A DNA stretch of 36,161 nt from Anaerolineae bacterium (GCA_030950085.1 JAUZRW010000243.1:1-36161); one strand, 5' to 3'. Positions 8,114 to 17,061 are shown, counted from the stretch's first letter. Numbers and translations: made by a program. The notes: a model not told the origin generated them from the letters alone.

Positions 8114-9106
8114 ATGGCAAAAGCAAATAAGGATACCCTGTTGGATTGGTATCGACAGATGGTGTTAATACGCGAATTTGAAGAAACGTGCCAACAATTA
8201 TATAACGAAAAACGAATTACAGGGGTCTATTTACACCTCTATAGCGGACATGAGGCTGTCGGAATGGGAGCAGCCGCGAGTGTCGAAATCGGCAAAGACC
8301 ATCTCATCACAGCTTATCGTGACCATGCTCTTGCCTTACTGGTCGGCATGAATCCTAATGCAATCATGGCAGAAATGATGGGTAGACGCACTGGCTCAAG
8401 TGGTGGGAAAGGTGGCAGTATGCATCTTGCCGCGCCCGATAAAAAGTTTTGGGGGGGCTATGCAATTGTCGGCGGACACTTACCCTTAGCCGCCGGTATC
8501 GCGTTTGAGGCACAGTATAACGAAACAGGCGCAGTCTGTATTTCCTTCATTGGCGATGGCGCGACGAATAACGGTTACTTCCATGAGGCATTGAATATCG
8601 CTGGTTTGTGGGATTTGCCCGTTGTGTGGCTCATCGAGAATAATGGCTATGGCATGGGAACAGAAACAGACCGTGCTGCTGGCAACCCGATTTTGCATGA
8701 ACGCGCTATTGGCTACGGTGTAAAAGATTTCGGGCGTGTTGATGGTCAAGATGTATTGGCAACTTATGATATCTTGTCACAAGCTGTTGATTATTGCCGC
8801 AGTGGGAAAGGGTCGGCGCTAGTTGAGGCGATTACCTATCGTTATCGCGGGCATGGCGTATCCGACAAACAGTATAACTCGCGCCAAGATATGGCAGCAG
8901 AACTGGAACAGTGGAAAGTCGAAAAAGACCCGATTACTATCCTCGCCAATAAGATTGTCAAGCAGTTCAAATCTGTTGCTTCATCTGACCTTGAGAAGTA
9001 TCACGACCAAGCCCGTAGCATTGTCGCCGAAGCCGTAGAATTCGCAGAAAGCAGCCCCTTCCCTGATACATTGGAAGAACTGTACGCGAATGTATATGTA
9101 GATTAG
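8114..9106 (+). CDS. pdhA: 2-oxoacid (pyruvate) dehydrogenase E1 component, alpha subunit
   Basis: A 330-residue protein, normal length for a separate E1alpha, with AGGAGA 7 nt before the ATG. It decarboxylates a 2-oxoacid with thiamine diphosphate and, with E1beta, reductively acylates the lipoyl arm of E2. The ThDP motif is complete: GDG at residues 147-149, ending in ENN at 175-177 (GDGATNNGYFHEALN ... VVWLIENNGYG). The early substrate/phosphate-binding blocks YSGHEAVGMGAA and TAYRDHALALL are present, as is the GRRTGSSGGKGGSMHL loop typical of PdhA/AcoA-type subunits. It opens a tight operon with E1beta and E2. Pyruvate is the likeliest substrate; acetoin or branched-chain oxoacids cannot be excluded from motifs alone. 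Confidence 0.92.
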   Translation: MAKANKDTLLDWYRQMVLIREFEETCQQLYNEKRITGVYLHLYSGHEAVGMGAAASVEIGKDHLITAYRDHALALLVGMNPNAIMAEMMGRRTGSSGGKGGSMHLAAPDKKFWGGYAIVGGHLPLAAGIAFEAQYNETGAVCISFIGDGATNNGYFHEALNIAGLWDLPVVWLIENNGYGMGTETDRAAGNPILHERAIGYGVKDFGRVDGQDVLATYDILSQAVDYCRSGKGSALVEAITYRYRGHGVSDKQYNSRQDMAAELEQWKVEKDPITILANKIVKQFKSVASSDLEKYHDQARSIVAEAVEFAESSPFPDTLEELYANVYVD

Positions 9107-9115
9107 GAGGGGTAT

Positions 9116-10096
9116 ATGGCAAGTAAAAATTTACCAATGCGCGAGGCTTTACGTCAGGCTTTGCTAGAAGAAATGCAGCGTGATGAGCGTGTTTTTATCA
9201 TGGGCGAAGAGGTCGGACATTGGCAAGGAACGCATCGTGTTACACGCGGCTTTGTCGAAGAATTTGGCGAAAAACGTGTCCGCGATACACCGATTACAGA
9301 GATGGCAATCGGTGGTTTAGCAGTTGGCGCGGCAATGGCAGGCTTACGTCCTGTCGCAGAGTTCATGACGATTAACTTTGCCTTCCTTGCGCTAGATGCG
9401 ATTATCAACCATGCAGCGAAAGTTCATTATTTCTTTGATGGTCTGGTGAAATGTCCGGTAGTTTTTCGGGCAGCAACAGGTTGGGGCGACCAAGCCACTG
9501 CCTCACATAGCCATACACCAGAACCGATTTTTGCCCATTTTCCGGGCTTGTATGTGGGTTCACCGTCTAATTCGACAGATGCTTATGGCATGTTAAAAGC
9601 CTCCATTCGTAACGATAATCCGGTACTTTTCACAGAAAGTATTGGTTTATATTCCCGTCCGGGACCCATGCCGGACGACACAGATTTTCTTGTGCCGATT
9701 GGCAAAGGGGATATTAAGCGTGAGGGCAGTGACGTGACACTGATTAGTTATGGGCGCGGCGTGCGTTGGTGTCTGCAAGCTGCACGCCAACTCGAACAAG
9801 AGGGCGTAAGTGCTGAGATAGTCGATGTGCGCTGGTTGCGTCCCTTGGATACTGACCTCATTTTTGAAAGTTTCAAGAAAACGAATCGCGCTGTCATTGT
9901 CGAAGAATCGCATCAATTCTATAGTTTTGGTAGTGAAGTGGCGGCACAAATCCAAGAACATTGCTTTGATTGGATGGATGCCCCTATCAAACGAGTCACT
10001 CAGCATGATGTCCCTGTACCATTTAGCAAAGCTCTGGAACAATTAACCTATCCTAATGCAGATGATGTCGTAGCAGCCGTGAAGGAGATTTTGTAA
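9116..10096 (+). CDS. pdhB: 2-oxoacid (pyruvate) dehydrogenase E1 component, beta subunit
   Basis: A 326-residue protein; a very strong AGGAGGGG lies 3-4 nt before the ATG and the gap to E1alpha is 9 bp. The N-terminal domain binds the diphosphopyrimidine side of ThDP with the conserved Glu of TPITE (E62), followed by the family blocks IGGLAVGAAMAGLRPVAEF and FRAATGWGDQATASHSHTPE. The C-terminal transketolase-like domain (about residues 195-320) contains VTLISYGRGVRWCLQAA and VDVRWLRPLDTDLI. It forms the alpha2beta2 E1 with the upstream product. The stop overlaps the next start (TAATG at 10094-10098), indicating translational coupling with E2. Confidence 0.93.
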   Translation: MASKNLPMREALRQALLEEMQRDERVFIMGEEVGHWQGTHRVTRGFVEEFGEKRVRDTPITEMAIGGLAVGAAMAGLRPVAEFMTINFAFLALDAIINHAAKVHYFFDGLVKCPVVFRAATGWGDQATASHSHTPEPIFAHFPGLYVGSPSNSTDAYGMLKASIRNDNPVLFTESIGLYSRPGPMPDDTDFLVPIGKGDIKREGSDVTLISYGRGVRWCLQAARQLEQEGVSAEIVDVRWLRPLDTDLIFESFKKTNRAVIVEESHQFYSFGSEVAAQIQEHCFDWMDAPIKRVTQHDVPVPFSKALEQLTYPNADDVVAAVKEIL

Positions 10097-11361
10097 TGGC
10101 TCAAGACGTAATGTTCACGATGGATGGTATGTTATTAAATTGGCTCAAAGAAGTCGGTGATTCCGTGACTGCGGGCGATATCATTGCTGAATTTGATGCT
10201 GATAAAGCGACTGTCGAAGTGGAGGCACCGGCGGATGGTGTGCTGGTCGCCACGTTAATAGAAGTCGGTGATGAAATCGAAGAAGGGACAGTGATTGCTC
10301 GTATTGGTGAAGTCGGAGAATCCGCGTCATCCGGAAACGGGGCATCACAAGCACCTGCAAAAGCTGAATCCGACGCAAAGCCAGAAGCGCCACCTGTTGC
10401 CACTACGCCACAAACGGCAAGCAGCAATGAAGCCGCACGCACGCCAGATGGTCATATTATGGCATCACCGATTGCTAAACGGATTGCCGCTGATAAGGGC
10501 ATTGAACTCACACAAGTTGCTGGGACGGGTCCCGGTGGACGGATTGTGAAAGCGGATGTTGAAAATCTCGACCCAGCGAAAGTCGTCAAACCTGCCGCAG
10601 CAGCAGTATCGACATCTGCCGCGCCAACGATGCCTTTCCAGAGCTATGGTAAATTGCCCGAAGGTGACGATGTTGTAATCATCGACATGAATCGGATGCG
10701 GAAAGCAATTGCCAAAGGCACGATTACTAGCATGAATACCACGCCGCATTTCTATGTTACGATAGAAACCGATGTTGGCGAATTGCTGAGATTGCGGAAA
10801 GAACTCAATACCCAACTTGCAGACGAGGGCATTAAAATCAGCGTCAATGATATGGTGGTGAAAGCGGTTGCCCTCACATTGAAGCACTTCCCGAACCTGA
10901 ACACGCATTATTATGGTGATAAATTTGTACAGCATAAGCGTATCAATGTAGCGATTGCGGTGGCACTGCCCGATAATGGTCTTGTGAATGTTGTGTCGCC
11001 GGATACCGATAAAACCAGCTTGAGTGCGATGGCACAATATCATGTTGAAATGTTTGTGAATGTCCGCGACGGCAAAATTAAGCCTGAATACGTGCATGGC
11101 GGCACATTCTTGGTGAGTAATCTCGGTGCTTATGGTGTCGAATCATTTTCCTCGATTATTGACCCACCACAATCAGGCGCTTTAGCCGTCGGTGCAGCGC
11201 GTAAAATCCCTGTTGTACTGGATGATGGCACAATCGGAGTCGGCAATCGCATGAAAGTTACATTAAGTGTTGACCATCGTGTCAGTGACGGGGCAGAAGG
11301 CGCACAATTTTTGCAGCACTTCAAGAACCTCATCGAAAACCCGATGCGCTTGCTGGTTTAG
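10096..11361 (+). CDS. pdhC: Dihydrolipoamide acyltransferase (E2) of the 2-oxoacid dehydrogenase complex
   Basis: A 421-residue protein. Domains in order: one lipoyl domain (residues 1-73) with the lipoylated Lys37 in [12 protein letters not shown]; an Ala/Pro-rich linker (about 74-118); a peripheral-subunit-binding domain (about 121-157, [19 protein letters not shown] then [13 protein letters not shown]); a second linker; and the acyltransferase core (about 190-421) ending in [14 protein letters not shown], with catalytic His394 and Asp398. Only one lipoyl domain is present, as in many Gram-positive-type complexes. The ATG overlaps the E1beta stop by one base. No lipoamide dehydrogenase (E3) follows; instead a strong terminator closes the operon, so E3 must be supplied from elsewhere. 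Confidence 0.93.
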   Translation: MAQDVMFTMDGMLLNWLKEVGDSVTAGDIIAEFDADKATVEVEAPADGVLVATLIEVGDEIEEGTVIARIGEVGESASSGNGASQAPAKAESDAKPEAPPVATTPQTASSNEAARTPDGHIMASPIAKRIAADKGIELTQVAGTGPGGRIVKADVENLDPAKVVKPAAAAVSTSAAPTMPFQSYGKLPEGDDVVIIDMNRMRKAIAKGTITSMNTTPHFYVTIETDVGELLRLRKELNTQLADEGIKISVNDMVVKAVALTLKHFPNLNTHYYGDKFVQHKRINVAIAVALPDNGLVNVVSPDTDKTSLSAMAQYHVEMFVNVRDGKIKPEYVHGGTFLVSNLGAYGVESFSSIIDPPQSGALAVGAARKIPVVLDDGTIGVGNRMKVTLSVDHRVSDGAEGAQFLQHFKNLIENPMRLLV

Positions 11362-11386
11362 GTGTAATAATTATCTGCTGATATAG

Positions 11387-11413
11387 GCGTGGGATATGTA
11401 TCTCACGCTTTTT
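11387..11413 (+). terminator. Rho-independent terminator of the pdh operon
   Basis: A 10-bp stem GCGTGGGATA / TATCTCACGC (one G-T wobble) with a 2-nt loop, followed directly by TTTTT. It lies 25 bp after the E2 stop. Confidence 0.85.
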
Positions 11414-11420
11414 GTTTAGA

Positions 11421-11547
11421 TATCGAAATATGCTGAAATTCCTAGTTTGTAGCTTATCGGCGGACAGCATGTATGCTATCCCTACATTTTTGATGGTCAT
11501 AGCATGTTAAAGAGATTCGCTGCGTAGGAAAAGATATATCTCGTCCG
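11421..11547 (+). repeat. Dispersed intergenic repeat family A, copy 1
   Basis: About 127 bp aligning from TATCGAAA to AGATATATCTCGTCCG with 17206-17330. The core is an imperfect hairpin GGACAGCATGTATGCTATCC followed by CTACATTTTTGAT. In the other copy the paired positions change but the stem is kept with G-T wobbles. No coding potential; lies between a terminator and the stop of the STAS gene. Confidence 0.8.
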
Positions 11548-11565
11548 TGACTAAACAATATCGTG

Positions 11566-11901
11566 TTATGAACGACGCATTTTATTGAGGGCTTGTGTGA
11601 GGGTCTCGTGAACTTCGTAGCTGGTATCTAAGCCAGTAATTTGCAAGACTTCGCGCACACGATTACTTGGTTCGGCAATACACACGCGCCCCGTGGCTTG
11701 CTTGAGGTTTCGTAAGACACGCAGACCTGCCGCACTCAAATAATCAATCTCTGGTAAGCGCAAGAGCATAGTACGACCATTGCCATTGTCGATAATTTCA
11801 TTAATTGTGTTTTGCAATATAGGCGCACTAATAGCATCCATACGCCCCGAAATCGCTAAAACAATAACTTCGCCAATCTGTGTTCTTTCAATATCAATCA
11901 T
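11566..11901 (-). CDS. STAS-domain protein (anti-sigma-factor-antagonist type)
   Basis: A 111-residue protein, the whole length being one STAS domain: beta start MIDIERTQIGEVIVLAISG, then RMDAISAPILQNTINEII, the central LRLPEIDYLSAAGLRVLRNL and a C-terminal helix. In SpoIIAA/RsbV-type antagonists the phosphorylated Ser follows the Asp of a D-x-S-S/G-G-L loop; here that loop reads DYLSAAGLRVL, so the aligned Ser is present (about residue 57). Such proteins bind and sequester anti-sigma kinases in partner-switching stress circuits. No anti-sigma kinase or phosphatase gene is near. The ribosome site (AGGCAC) is weak. It is divergent from the FAD oxidoreductase, with a 176-bp shared upstream region. 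Confidence 0.85.
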   Translation of the reverse strand: MIDIERTQIGEVIVLAISGRMDAISAPILQNTINEIIDNGNGRTMLLRLPEIDYLSAAGLRVLRNLKQATGRVCIAEPSNRVREVLQITGLDTSYEVHETLTQALNKMRRS

Positions 11902-12032
11902 ACGTGTGCCTAGTCATATGGTTATCTCTCTAATTATATGTGCTGCATCGAATGGCGATAGTGAGAAACTATCATTCAAAGAGAACTTATCATGCTGAGC
12001 CTGCATTTAGCCTGAGACACTCCCAAAAATAC

Positions 12033-12041
12033 TGTTATGAT
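12033..12041 (+). promoter_or_regulatory. Extended -10 promoter candidate for the FAD oxidoreductase
   Basis: TGTTATGAT, i.e. TG-n-TATGAT, 36 nt upstream of the TTG start. No good -35 is visible, which an extended -10 can tolerate. Confidence 0.4.
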
Positions 12042-12077
12042 AGCCTCTGTCGTGGACAAATTGACGAGGAATAAGGC

Positions 12078-13643
12078 TTGAGTAACGATTCGGTTTTCTC
12101 GGTAGTGATTATCGGCGGTGGATTGGCAGGATTATCTGCCGCAGCGCATCTGGCAGAACGTGGCATAGAAGCCCTTGTCTTGGATGCGGATTCATTGTGG
12201 GCTGGCGGACGTTTAGCGGGTGGAGACTCCTACACTTTCGAGTATCAAGGGCGTGACTGGTCGTTTAAGCCAGAACATGGTGTGCATGGTTTATGGGGTG
12301 GTTATGTCAATATGCGTGCGATGCTCAAACGCTTCACCGATACCGTACCGCTACCATCAGCAGGTGAAGAATGGATTAATCGCTGGGGACGTGAAGTACG
12401 GCGCATAGAAGCTGGAAATGCCATTCGTTCGCGTTGGATACCAGCCCCATTTCACTATCTACAATTGTTATTTCATCCGCAAATTTGGGCGAATATCCAA
12501 CCATGGGATTTTTTGTCCTTACCCGGCTTCTTGAATAGTATTTTTCTGACGCTAGGCGTTGACCCACTCAAAGAACAACGGGTATGGGATGGTCTGACAT
12601 TGCGTGATTTTTTCATCGGATGGACACCGAATCTACGAACGACTTTTGAAGGGTTAGCAAGTAATTTATTGGCAGCCCCCAAAGACGAAATTTCACTGAC
12701 GGGGTTTATTGCAGCATTGCGATTTTATACCATGTTACGCCGCGATTCATGGCAGATTGCTTATTTGCCAGCCGATGCCCATACCAGCATCATTCAACCC
12801 CTCACAGACTATATCAACACGCACGGCGGCGCAGTCGAAGCCGGTATTACAGCGACAAAATTAGAACAAGTCGCATCGGGTTGGCGTGTGACCGTAGATG
12901 ATTCAAAACGGGGCGGATTGCGGTCATTGATGGCAGAGCAGCTTATTCTCGCGGTTGATTCCTCCGCAGCAAAACGCCTCTTGTGTCACAGTCCCGACAC
13001 CGCGACAATCGCCGAAAACCTCATTTTCCCCGATGCTGTCGCTAGTGCGGTTGTGCGGCTCTGGTTTGATGCTGCACCACGCGAGGGGACTCAGGGTGGC
13101 ATGATGACCGGTGATTTCAAACCGGATAACTTTTTCTGGCTGCACCGCATGTATGATGATTGCCGCGCATGGCATGATGAAACAGGGGGTAGCATTATCG
13201 AATTGCATTATTACGACCCAGCCCTCATTAACCTGCCCGAACGTAACCTGATTGTTGAATCTGTGACTGAAGTACAACGTGCCTTCCCACAATTGAAACG
13301 ACATTTTGTTCATGCTGCCGTCCGTCGCAATAGCAAAACCCACGGGAAGTTCCGTGTGCCGGATAGTCGTTCACTCTTTGTCGAAACACCTTTCCCCCAA
13401 CTCTATGCCTGTGGCGATTGGATTGGTTATGATACGCCGTCAATGTGGATGGAGCGTTCAACCACGACAGCCATTGCAGCAGCGAATCAGGTACTTGTTC
13501 AGCATGGCAAAGAGCCTTATCCGATACTCCAACCGCCCCAGCCGGAAATGCTTGCACGCATTATCGGCGGCATCATGCGCGTTGCCCGACTACTACTCAC
13601 GCCTATCATCAGTCAGATTCGGCGCTTACGAAAACGAAAATGA
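12078..13643 (+). CDS. FAD-dependent amine-oxidase/phytoene-desaturase-like oxidoreductase
   Basis: A 521-residue protein. The start is TTG at 12078 with GAGG 8 nt upstream; no ATG lies between it and the dinucleotide-binding fold. Residues 8-38 are the Rossmann FAD-binding beta-alpha-beta: VVIIGGGLAGLSAAAHLAE, ending in LVLDAD. The GGRLAGGDSY segment matches the second FAD-contact motif of the desaturase/amine-oxidase superfamily. Near the end FPQLYACGDWIGYDTPSMWME is the usual C-terminal FAD motif (GD), and the last 30 residues are hydrophobic then Arg/Lys-rich, suggesting peripheral membrane association. Substrate is unclear: carotenoid, squalene-type or other lipid chemistry is possible. 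No phytoene synthase or other carotenoid gene is adjacent. Confidence 0.8.
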   Translation: MSNDSVFSVVIIGGGLAGLSAAAHLAERGIEALVLDADSLWAGGRLAGGDSYTFEYQGRDWSFKPEHGVHGLWGGYVNMRAMLKRFTDTVPLPSAGEEWINRWGREVRRIEAGNAIRSRWIPAPFHYLQLLFHPQIWANIQPWDFLSLPGFLNSIFLTLGVDPLKEQRVWDGLTLRDFFIGWTPNLRTTFEGLASNLLAAPKDEISLTGFIAALRFYTMLRRDSWQIAYLPADAHTSIIQPLTDYINTHGGAVEAGITATKLEQVASGWRVTVDDSKRGGLRSLMAEQLILAVDSSAAKRLLCHSPDTATIAENLIFPDAVASAVVRLWFDAAPREGTQGGMMTGDFKPDNFFWLHRMYDDCRAWHDETGGSIIELHYYDPALINLPERNLIVESVTEVQRAFPQLKRHFVHAAVRRNSKTHGKFRVPDSRSLFVETPFPQLYACGDWIGYDTPSMWMERSTTTAIAAANQVLVQHGKEPYPILQPPQPEMLARIIGGIMRVARLLLTPIISQIRRLRKRK

Positions 13644-13677
13644 GCCACTCTCACCGATATGCCGCGCTCAAGAAATT

Positions 13678-13706
13678 TGAACCACAAAGACACCAGATGC
13701 AAAGGG
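13678..13706. repeat. Short AACCACAAAGACACC-type dispersed repeat
   Basis: TTGAACCACAAAGACACC followed by GATGCAAAGGG, in the 130-bp convergent gap. It resembles the repeats at 5923, 18549 and 21086. Confidence 0.45.
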
Positions 13707-13773
13707 TTTTGAACGATTGTGTTCGTTATGCCCGAAAACGATGCAAGACCGCGAATCTGTGATGGAGTGAAAC

Positions 13774-14028
13774 TTAAGAGGCTGAGTCAATATCTGTGGG
13801 TGCGATGTAATGCGGTGCATGTTCGCCTAAGCGGATTGAACGCGGCACATTGTATTCACGCACGACCCAATCTTTGCCTTCAAGTTTGCCGAGATGATTA
13901 TAAATGGTGGTATGCGCCATATGGCAACCCTCACCAATTTCGCGCAAGGTCGGCGAATAACCATTATCGTGGATATAGACCACAATAAAATCATAGACCC
14001 CTCGTGTTAGTATGTCGATTTCTGTCAT
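13774..14028 (-). CDS. Stand-alone LexA-type winged-helix DNA-binding protein
   Basis: An 84-residue protein. The ATG at 14028 has GGAGG 8 nt upstream, a strong ribosome site. Residues 1-62 match the LexA N-terminal DNA-binding domain: LTRGVYDFIVVYIHDNGYSPTLREIGE, then AHTTIYNHLGKLEGKDWV. The GYSPTLREI segment is the hallmark of this wing-helix. The C-terminal autopeptidase (Ser/Lys dyad) of LexA is absent; only about 20 polar residues follow (RSIRLGEHAPHYIAPTD). It should therefore bind DNA but not respond to RecA by self-cleavage. It is divergent from the M23 peptidase gene and may regulate that 245-bp interval or itself. Confidence 0.8.
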   Translation of the reverse strand: MTEIDILTRGVYDFIVVYIHDNGYSPTLREIGEGCHMAHTTIYNHLGKLEGKDWVVREYNVPRSIRLGEHAPHYIAPTDIDSAS

Positions 14029-14273
14029 ATTTCGCGCCTCCCGACATTACAAAAATCAAACGTCGGTTCATCATAGCATAAATAGAATATTCGTTCTATC
14101 AATAAAGCGTTACAGTAGCATTAAGATTAGGTTCGTATCTGTTTTTATAAACGGATGTTACATACTTCGCAGTTTATATAGTCGGCTTGGCGTGGGGCAA
14201 TCGTGTATTTCTCTTGCGCGACGCTGTGCTACAATCGAGCCATATTGAACGCCTATAGGTATTGATACTGCTT

Positions 14274-15194
14274 ATGACTCGCTTTCCTTTGCTTGGATTA
14301 TGTGTACTGTTTTTGTTGACCTTGACTGTTGCCGCACAAGATGAGACTCAAGCACTACAAAGTCGTACTCGCCCTGCGCCAACTGCTACATTGAATAGTG
14401 GCGGTCTCGTCTTGGAACGTTATTTCACCACCCTCATACAAGGACAAGTGGGCTTGCTGCATCTAACAGGGGATAATATCCAAGCAGCCCGTGTTCTATT
14501 TCGGGGTCGAGAATATCCATTTATGGCATTAGATGGCGATGGTTATTATGCGCTCGTTGTTGCTGATATTGATGCCCAAGTGCGTGATTATCCCCTATCT
14601 GTACTGGCACAGACTGATACTGCTACGCTGATTACTTTTGAGATGCTTGTCACAATTGAAACAGCCGGATTTTTACGCCTGAATTTTGACATTCCCCCGA
14701 ATCTCGCCTACCTCATTGACCCCCAAATAGAACGTAATGAATATGCACGCCTTGATGCCATTATTCAGGACATTGTTCCAGAGCGTTTTTGGGATGAATC
14801 AGGCTTTACATTGTCCATAGAAGCCCCCGATACATCTGGTTTCGGACAATATCGCATCCTCAATCAAACTGTCTTAGTACGCCATACCGGATGGGATCAA
14901 AGTGCGCCATCGGGAACATCTGTTAGGGCGATGGCAAGTGGAGAAGTTGCCTTTGTCGGACAACTCGATATTCGTGGCAATTATATCATCATCAATCATG
15001 GCTGGGGTGTCTATACAGGCTATGCCCATCTTTCGCAAATCAATGTCGAGCGTGGGCAAACTATCAGCGCCGGACAAATCATTGGTGGTGTTGGTAACAG
15101 TGGGCGCAGCATTGGCTCACATCTTCATTGGGAAGTTGCCGTTAACGGCGAGTGGGTTGATGGTCGGCTATTCCCAGATTTATGGTTGCCATAG
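14274..15194 (+). CDS. Secreted M23 (LytM-type) metallopeptidase
   Basis: A 306-residue protein. I prefer ATG 14274: it gives a clean signal peptide (MTRFPLLGLCVLFLLTLTVAAQ); an in-frame TTG at 14262 sits only 2 nt from the AGG. The middle (about residues 40-190) is a beta-rich region resembling an Ig-like or accessory domain. The catalytic domain (about 200-300) has all zinc and active-site blocks: HTGWD (HxxxD), the GYAHLS His, and GSHLHWEV (HxH), with the G-x-G-x-SG spacing GGVGNSGRSIGSHLHWE. The family hydrolyses peptide cross-links in peptidoglycan. It works outside the membrane, possibly alongside the lytic transglycosylase at 16435-17061. Confidence 0.88.
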   Translation: MTRFPLLGLCVLFLLTLTVAAQDETQALQSRTRPAPTATLNSGGLVLERYFTTLIQGQVGLLHLTGDNIQAARVLFRGREYPFMALDGDGYYALVVADIDAQVRDYPLSVLAQTDTATLITFEMLVTIETAGFLRLNFDIPPNLAYLIDPQIERNEYARLDAIIQDIVPERFWDESGFTLSIEAPDTSGFGQYRILNQTVLVRHTGWDQSAPSGTSVRAMASGEVAFVGQLDIRGNYIIINHGWGVYTGYAHLSQINVERGQTISAGQIIGGVGNSGRSIGSHLHWEVAVNGEWVDGRLFPDLWLP

Positions 15195-15851
15195 TTACCA
15201 TAACTACTATAAATGAATACGACCCCATCGCTGGAGTCGTATTCTAGGACAAGTATTAGGGGGAACTGATGTGGCTAAAACAACATTTTTAATGATTGCT
15301 TTCTGCCTTATAGTTATAATGAAGCATTTAGATAATTGTGTCAATAGGGCAAATATTAATGCTTTATTTGTTATCCGATTTGCAATAGAGCTAGAAACGG
15401 AACACGGTCTGCCAAAACAGACCGCGCTCATGGGACAAATATCAGGGGGAACTGATATATGCTACAGTGCGCTGTAAGCGTCACTGGATAGCACCAACCT
15501 AAGGAAACGATGCGCCATTTGTATTTTTTAGACCACAACTTTTTCTATCACCATTGTGGCTGGCGGCTTGTCGTTGATTATCAAATTTATATGCTCATAT
15601 CTGTAATATAAAGTAATATATGAAAATTGTCAAGCACAAATTGAAAGAATAGTACTTTCGGCTCATATAAAATATCTATTGTGAAGGGGGCGTAGTATAA
15701 AATCAGAATCAATCCCACAGGTCGAGGGCAGCAATACAAGGCGGAAGCAAGTGTTCCGGCAGTGGAAAACCTATCATGACGTGCGAATACAATCTAAGGC
15801 TGTTGTGGTTGAATTAGCACCTATATATCCATCATCAACAATCAGAAGGCG
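15195..15851. other. 657-bp intergenic region with a duplicated hairpin + AGGGGGAACTGAT unit
   Basis: Unit 1: hairpin GAATACGAC / GTCGTATTC (15215-15244) followed at 15247-15270 by a 24-bp block containing AGGGGGAACTGAT. Unit 2: hairpin CGGTCTG / CAGACCG (15405-15424) followed at 15433-15456 by the same block with two mismatches. Each block looks like a strong ribosome site placed before GTG (15271) or ATG (15459). The GTG opens a 68-codon frame (15271-15477) with a hydrophobic start (MAKTTFLMIAFCLIVIM) that runs through unit 2; the ATG frame stops after a few codons. I do not call a confident gene. The rest, 15500-15850, shows nothing recognisable. Confidence 0.5.
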
Positions 15852-16283
15852 TTACTTAAAAACAATCTGCATCGGTAAGCGTCCTAGTTGTATTTGCTCG
15901 CCATTATAAACTTGTGTCGGTTTATGTGGATTCAATTTTTCGCTGCCAATGAAAGTGCCATTTGAGCTATCCAAATCGGAAAGATAGAGACGACTATCCT
16001 CAAGATATATTTGGGCATGAATGCGTGATACACCTTGTTCTTGGGCATCATAGGGTGATAAATCAATGGCTTCCGCACTCGGCTTTGTTTGGGAAAAACG
16101 TCCCAACAGGCAGTGCATATTTTCCTCTAGCAGAACACGCTCAACTTTATCCTCAATAATCAGGAGTACCTCACGTTTACCCACTAAAGAGCCTGTTCCT
16201 GTTGATAAATTGGGTAATCCTGCCAACCTATTCTCTAAATCCGGTAATATATTGGTTTTTCCATCGTCGTGATTATTGGACAT
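15852..16283 (-). CDS. FHA-domain protein
   Basis: A 143-residue protein; GGAG lies 7 nt before the ATG. Residues 1-35 are polar and probably disordered. The FHA fold spans about 38-142, with the three phosphothreonine-binding blocks intact: LLGR at 59-62, VSRIHAQI at 85-92 and SSNGTFIG at 106-113. FHA domains read phosphothreonine, usually written by Ser/Thr kinases; a candidate kinase lies in this window at 25804-27360. Several Thr near the N-terminus (GKTNI, STGTGS) could be kinase targets, as in GarA-like proteins, but that is inference. It lies 152 bp downstream of the lytic transglycosylase on the same strand. Confidence 0.88.
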   Translation of the reverse strand: MSNNHDDGKTNILPDLENRLAGLPNLSTGTGSLVGKREVLLIIEDKVERVLLEENMHCLLGRFSQTKPSAEAIDLSPYDAQEQGVSRIHAQIYLEDSRLYLSDLDSSNGTFIGSEKLNPHKPTQVYNGEQIQLGRLPMQIVFK

Positions 16284-16434
16284 CCCATCACTCCAAAAAA
16301 CTTACAGAAATGCGCCCATCTATGTCTAGCTTACGTCACATAGCAGACACTTGCAACTTTTCTGATAATTGTAATGCAAAATAGGGATACACAATACATC
16401 AAGTTGATTTTTGTCCATAATAATGCGGCGTTTA

Positions 16435-17061
16435 CTAGCGTAATTGCTGGGCAGTGGCGGCTCGGCTACAGAGATTCTGTCCGCCCGCATTAAGCCAATC
16501 TGTGAGTGTCTGGCTGTCGCTGTCAAAATCGACGGCATCATAATAAATACCCAACCCCCATACATAGTAGCGTTGTGTCTCACGATGCCAAGTATGAAAA
16601 GGGCGCTGTGTCACGGATGGGCCCCCATTATAACAACCAAGTATGAGACCGACATCGCCATTGGCAAATGCCGTACATTCACGAATGAAATTGGCGCTAC
16701 GTTGGGCATTGGTATCGGGGTCAAGCATATTCTCGCCATCATCAAAATGGAAAGGCATCACCTGAAACAACCCTCGCGCTCCGGCATTGCTTACCACTGT
16801 TGGATGTCCACACGATTCAATTTGCATGATGGTTGCCATCAGATTGGGGTCAATGTCGTTGGCAGTAGACCAGCGCACAATATCGTCTTGCCAATATTGA
16901 ACTTGTGCTGTGAACAAGGGCGCAATCGACACATCACGCGGTTTTATGAAGAATGCCAAGACTATATTCGTCGCCAATGGCAATAATGCCAAGATAACAA
17001 TCAGTAGAGCTATGCTCAACACGGGAAAATGTTTGAATTTATGTCTGATTTTGTGCATCAT
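16435..17061 (-). CDS. Membrane-anchored lytic transglycosylase (SLT, family 1)
   Basis: A 208-residue protein starting at tandem ATGs (17061/17058); the Shine-Dalgarno is weak. One N-terminal helix (about residues 14-37) anchors or exports it. The SLT domain (about 55-180) has the catalytic Glu82 in IMQIES, the GLFQVMP block (97-103) and the Tyr block CYNGGPSV (143-150). This enzyme cleaves the MurNAc-GlcNAc bond of peptidoglycan with 1,6-anhydro product formation. CGHP after the catalytic Glu and two further Cys (C129, C143) could form disulfides outside the cell. With the M23 peptidase at 14274 it forms a local wall-remodelling group, although not in one operon. Confidence 0.87.
   Translation of the reverse strand: MMHKIRHKFKHFPVLSIALLIVILALLPLATNIVLAFFIKPRDVSIAPLFTAQVQYWQDDIVRWSTANDIDPNLMATIMQIESCGHPTVVSNAGARGLFQVMPFHFDDGENMLDPDTNAQRSANFIRECTAFANGDVGLILGCYNGGPSVTQRPFHTWHRETQRYYVWGLGIYYDAVDFDSDSQTLTDWLNAGGQNLCSRAATAQQLR

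Noticed and set aside
15685..15909. Coding-like plus frame (QVFRQWKTYHDVRIQSKAV) upstream of the FHA gene end
   Set aside because: No start codon or ribosome site, overlaps the 3' end of the FHA gene, and no recognisable family; at most a gene remnant.
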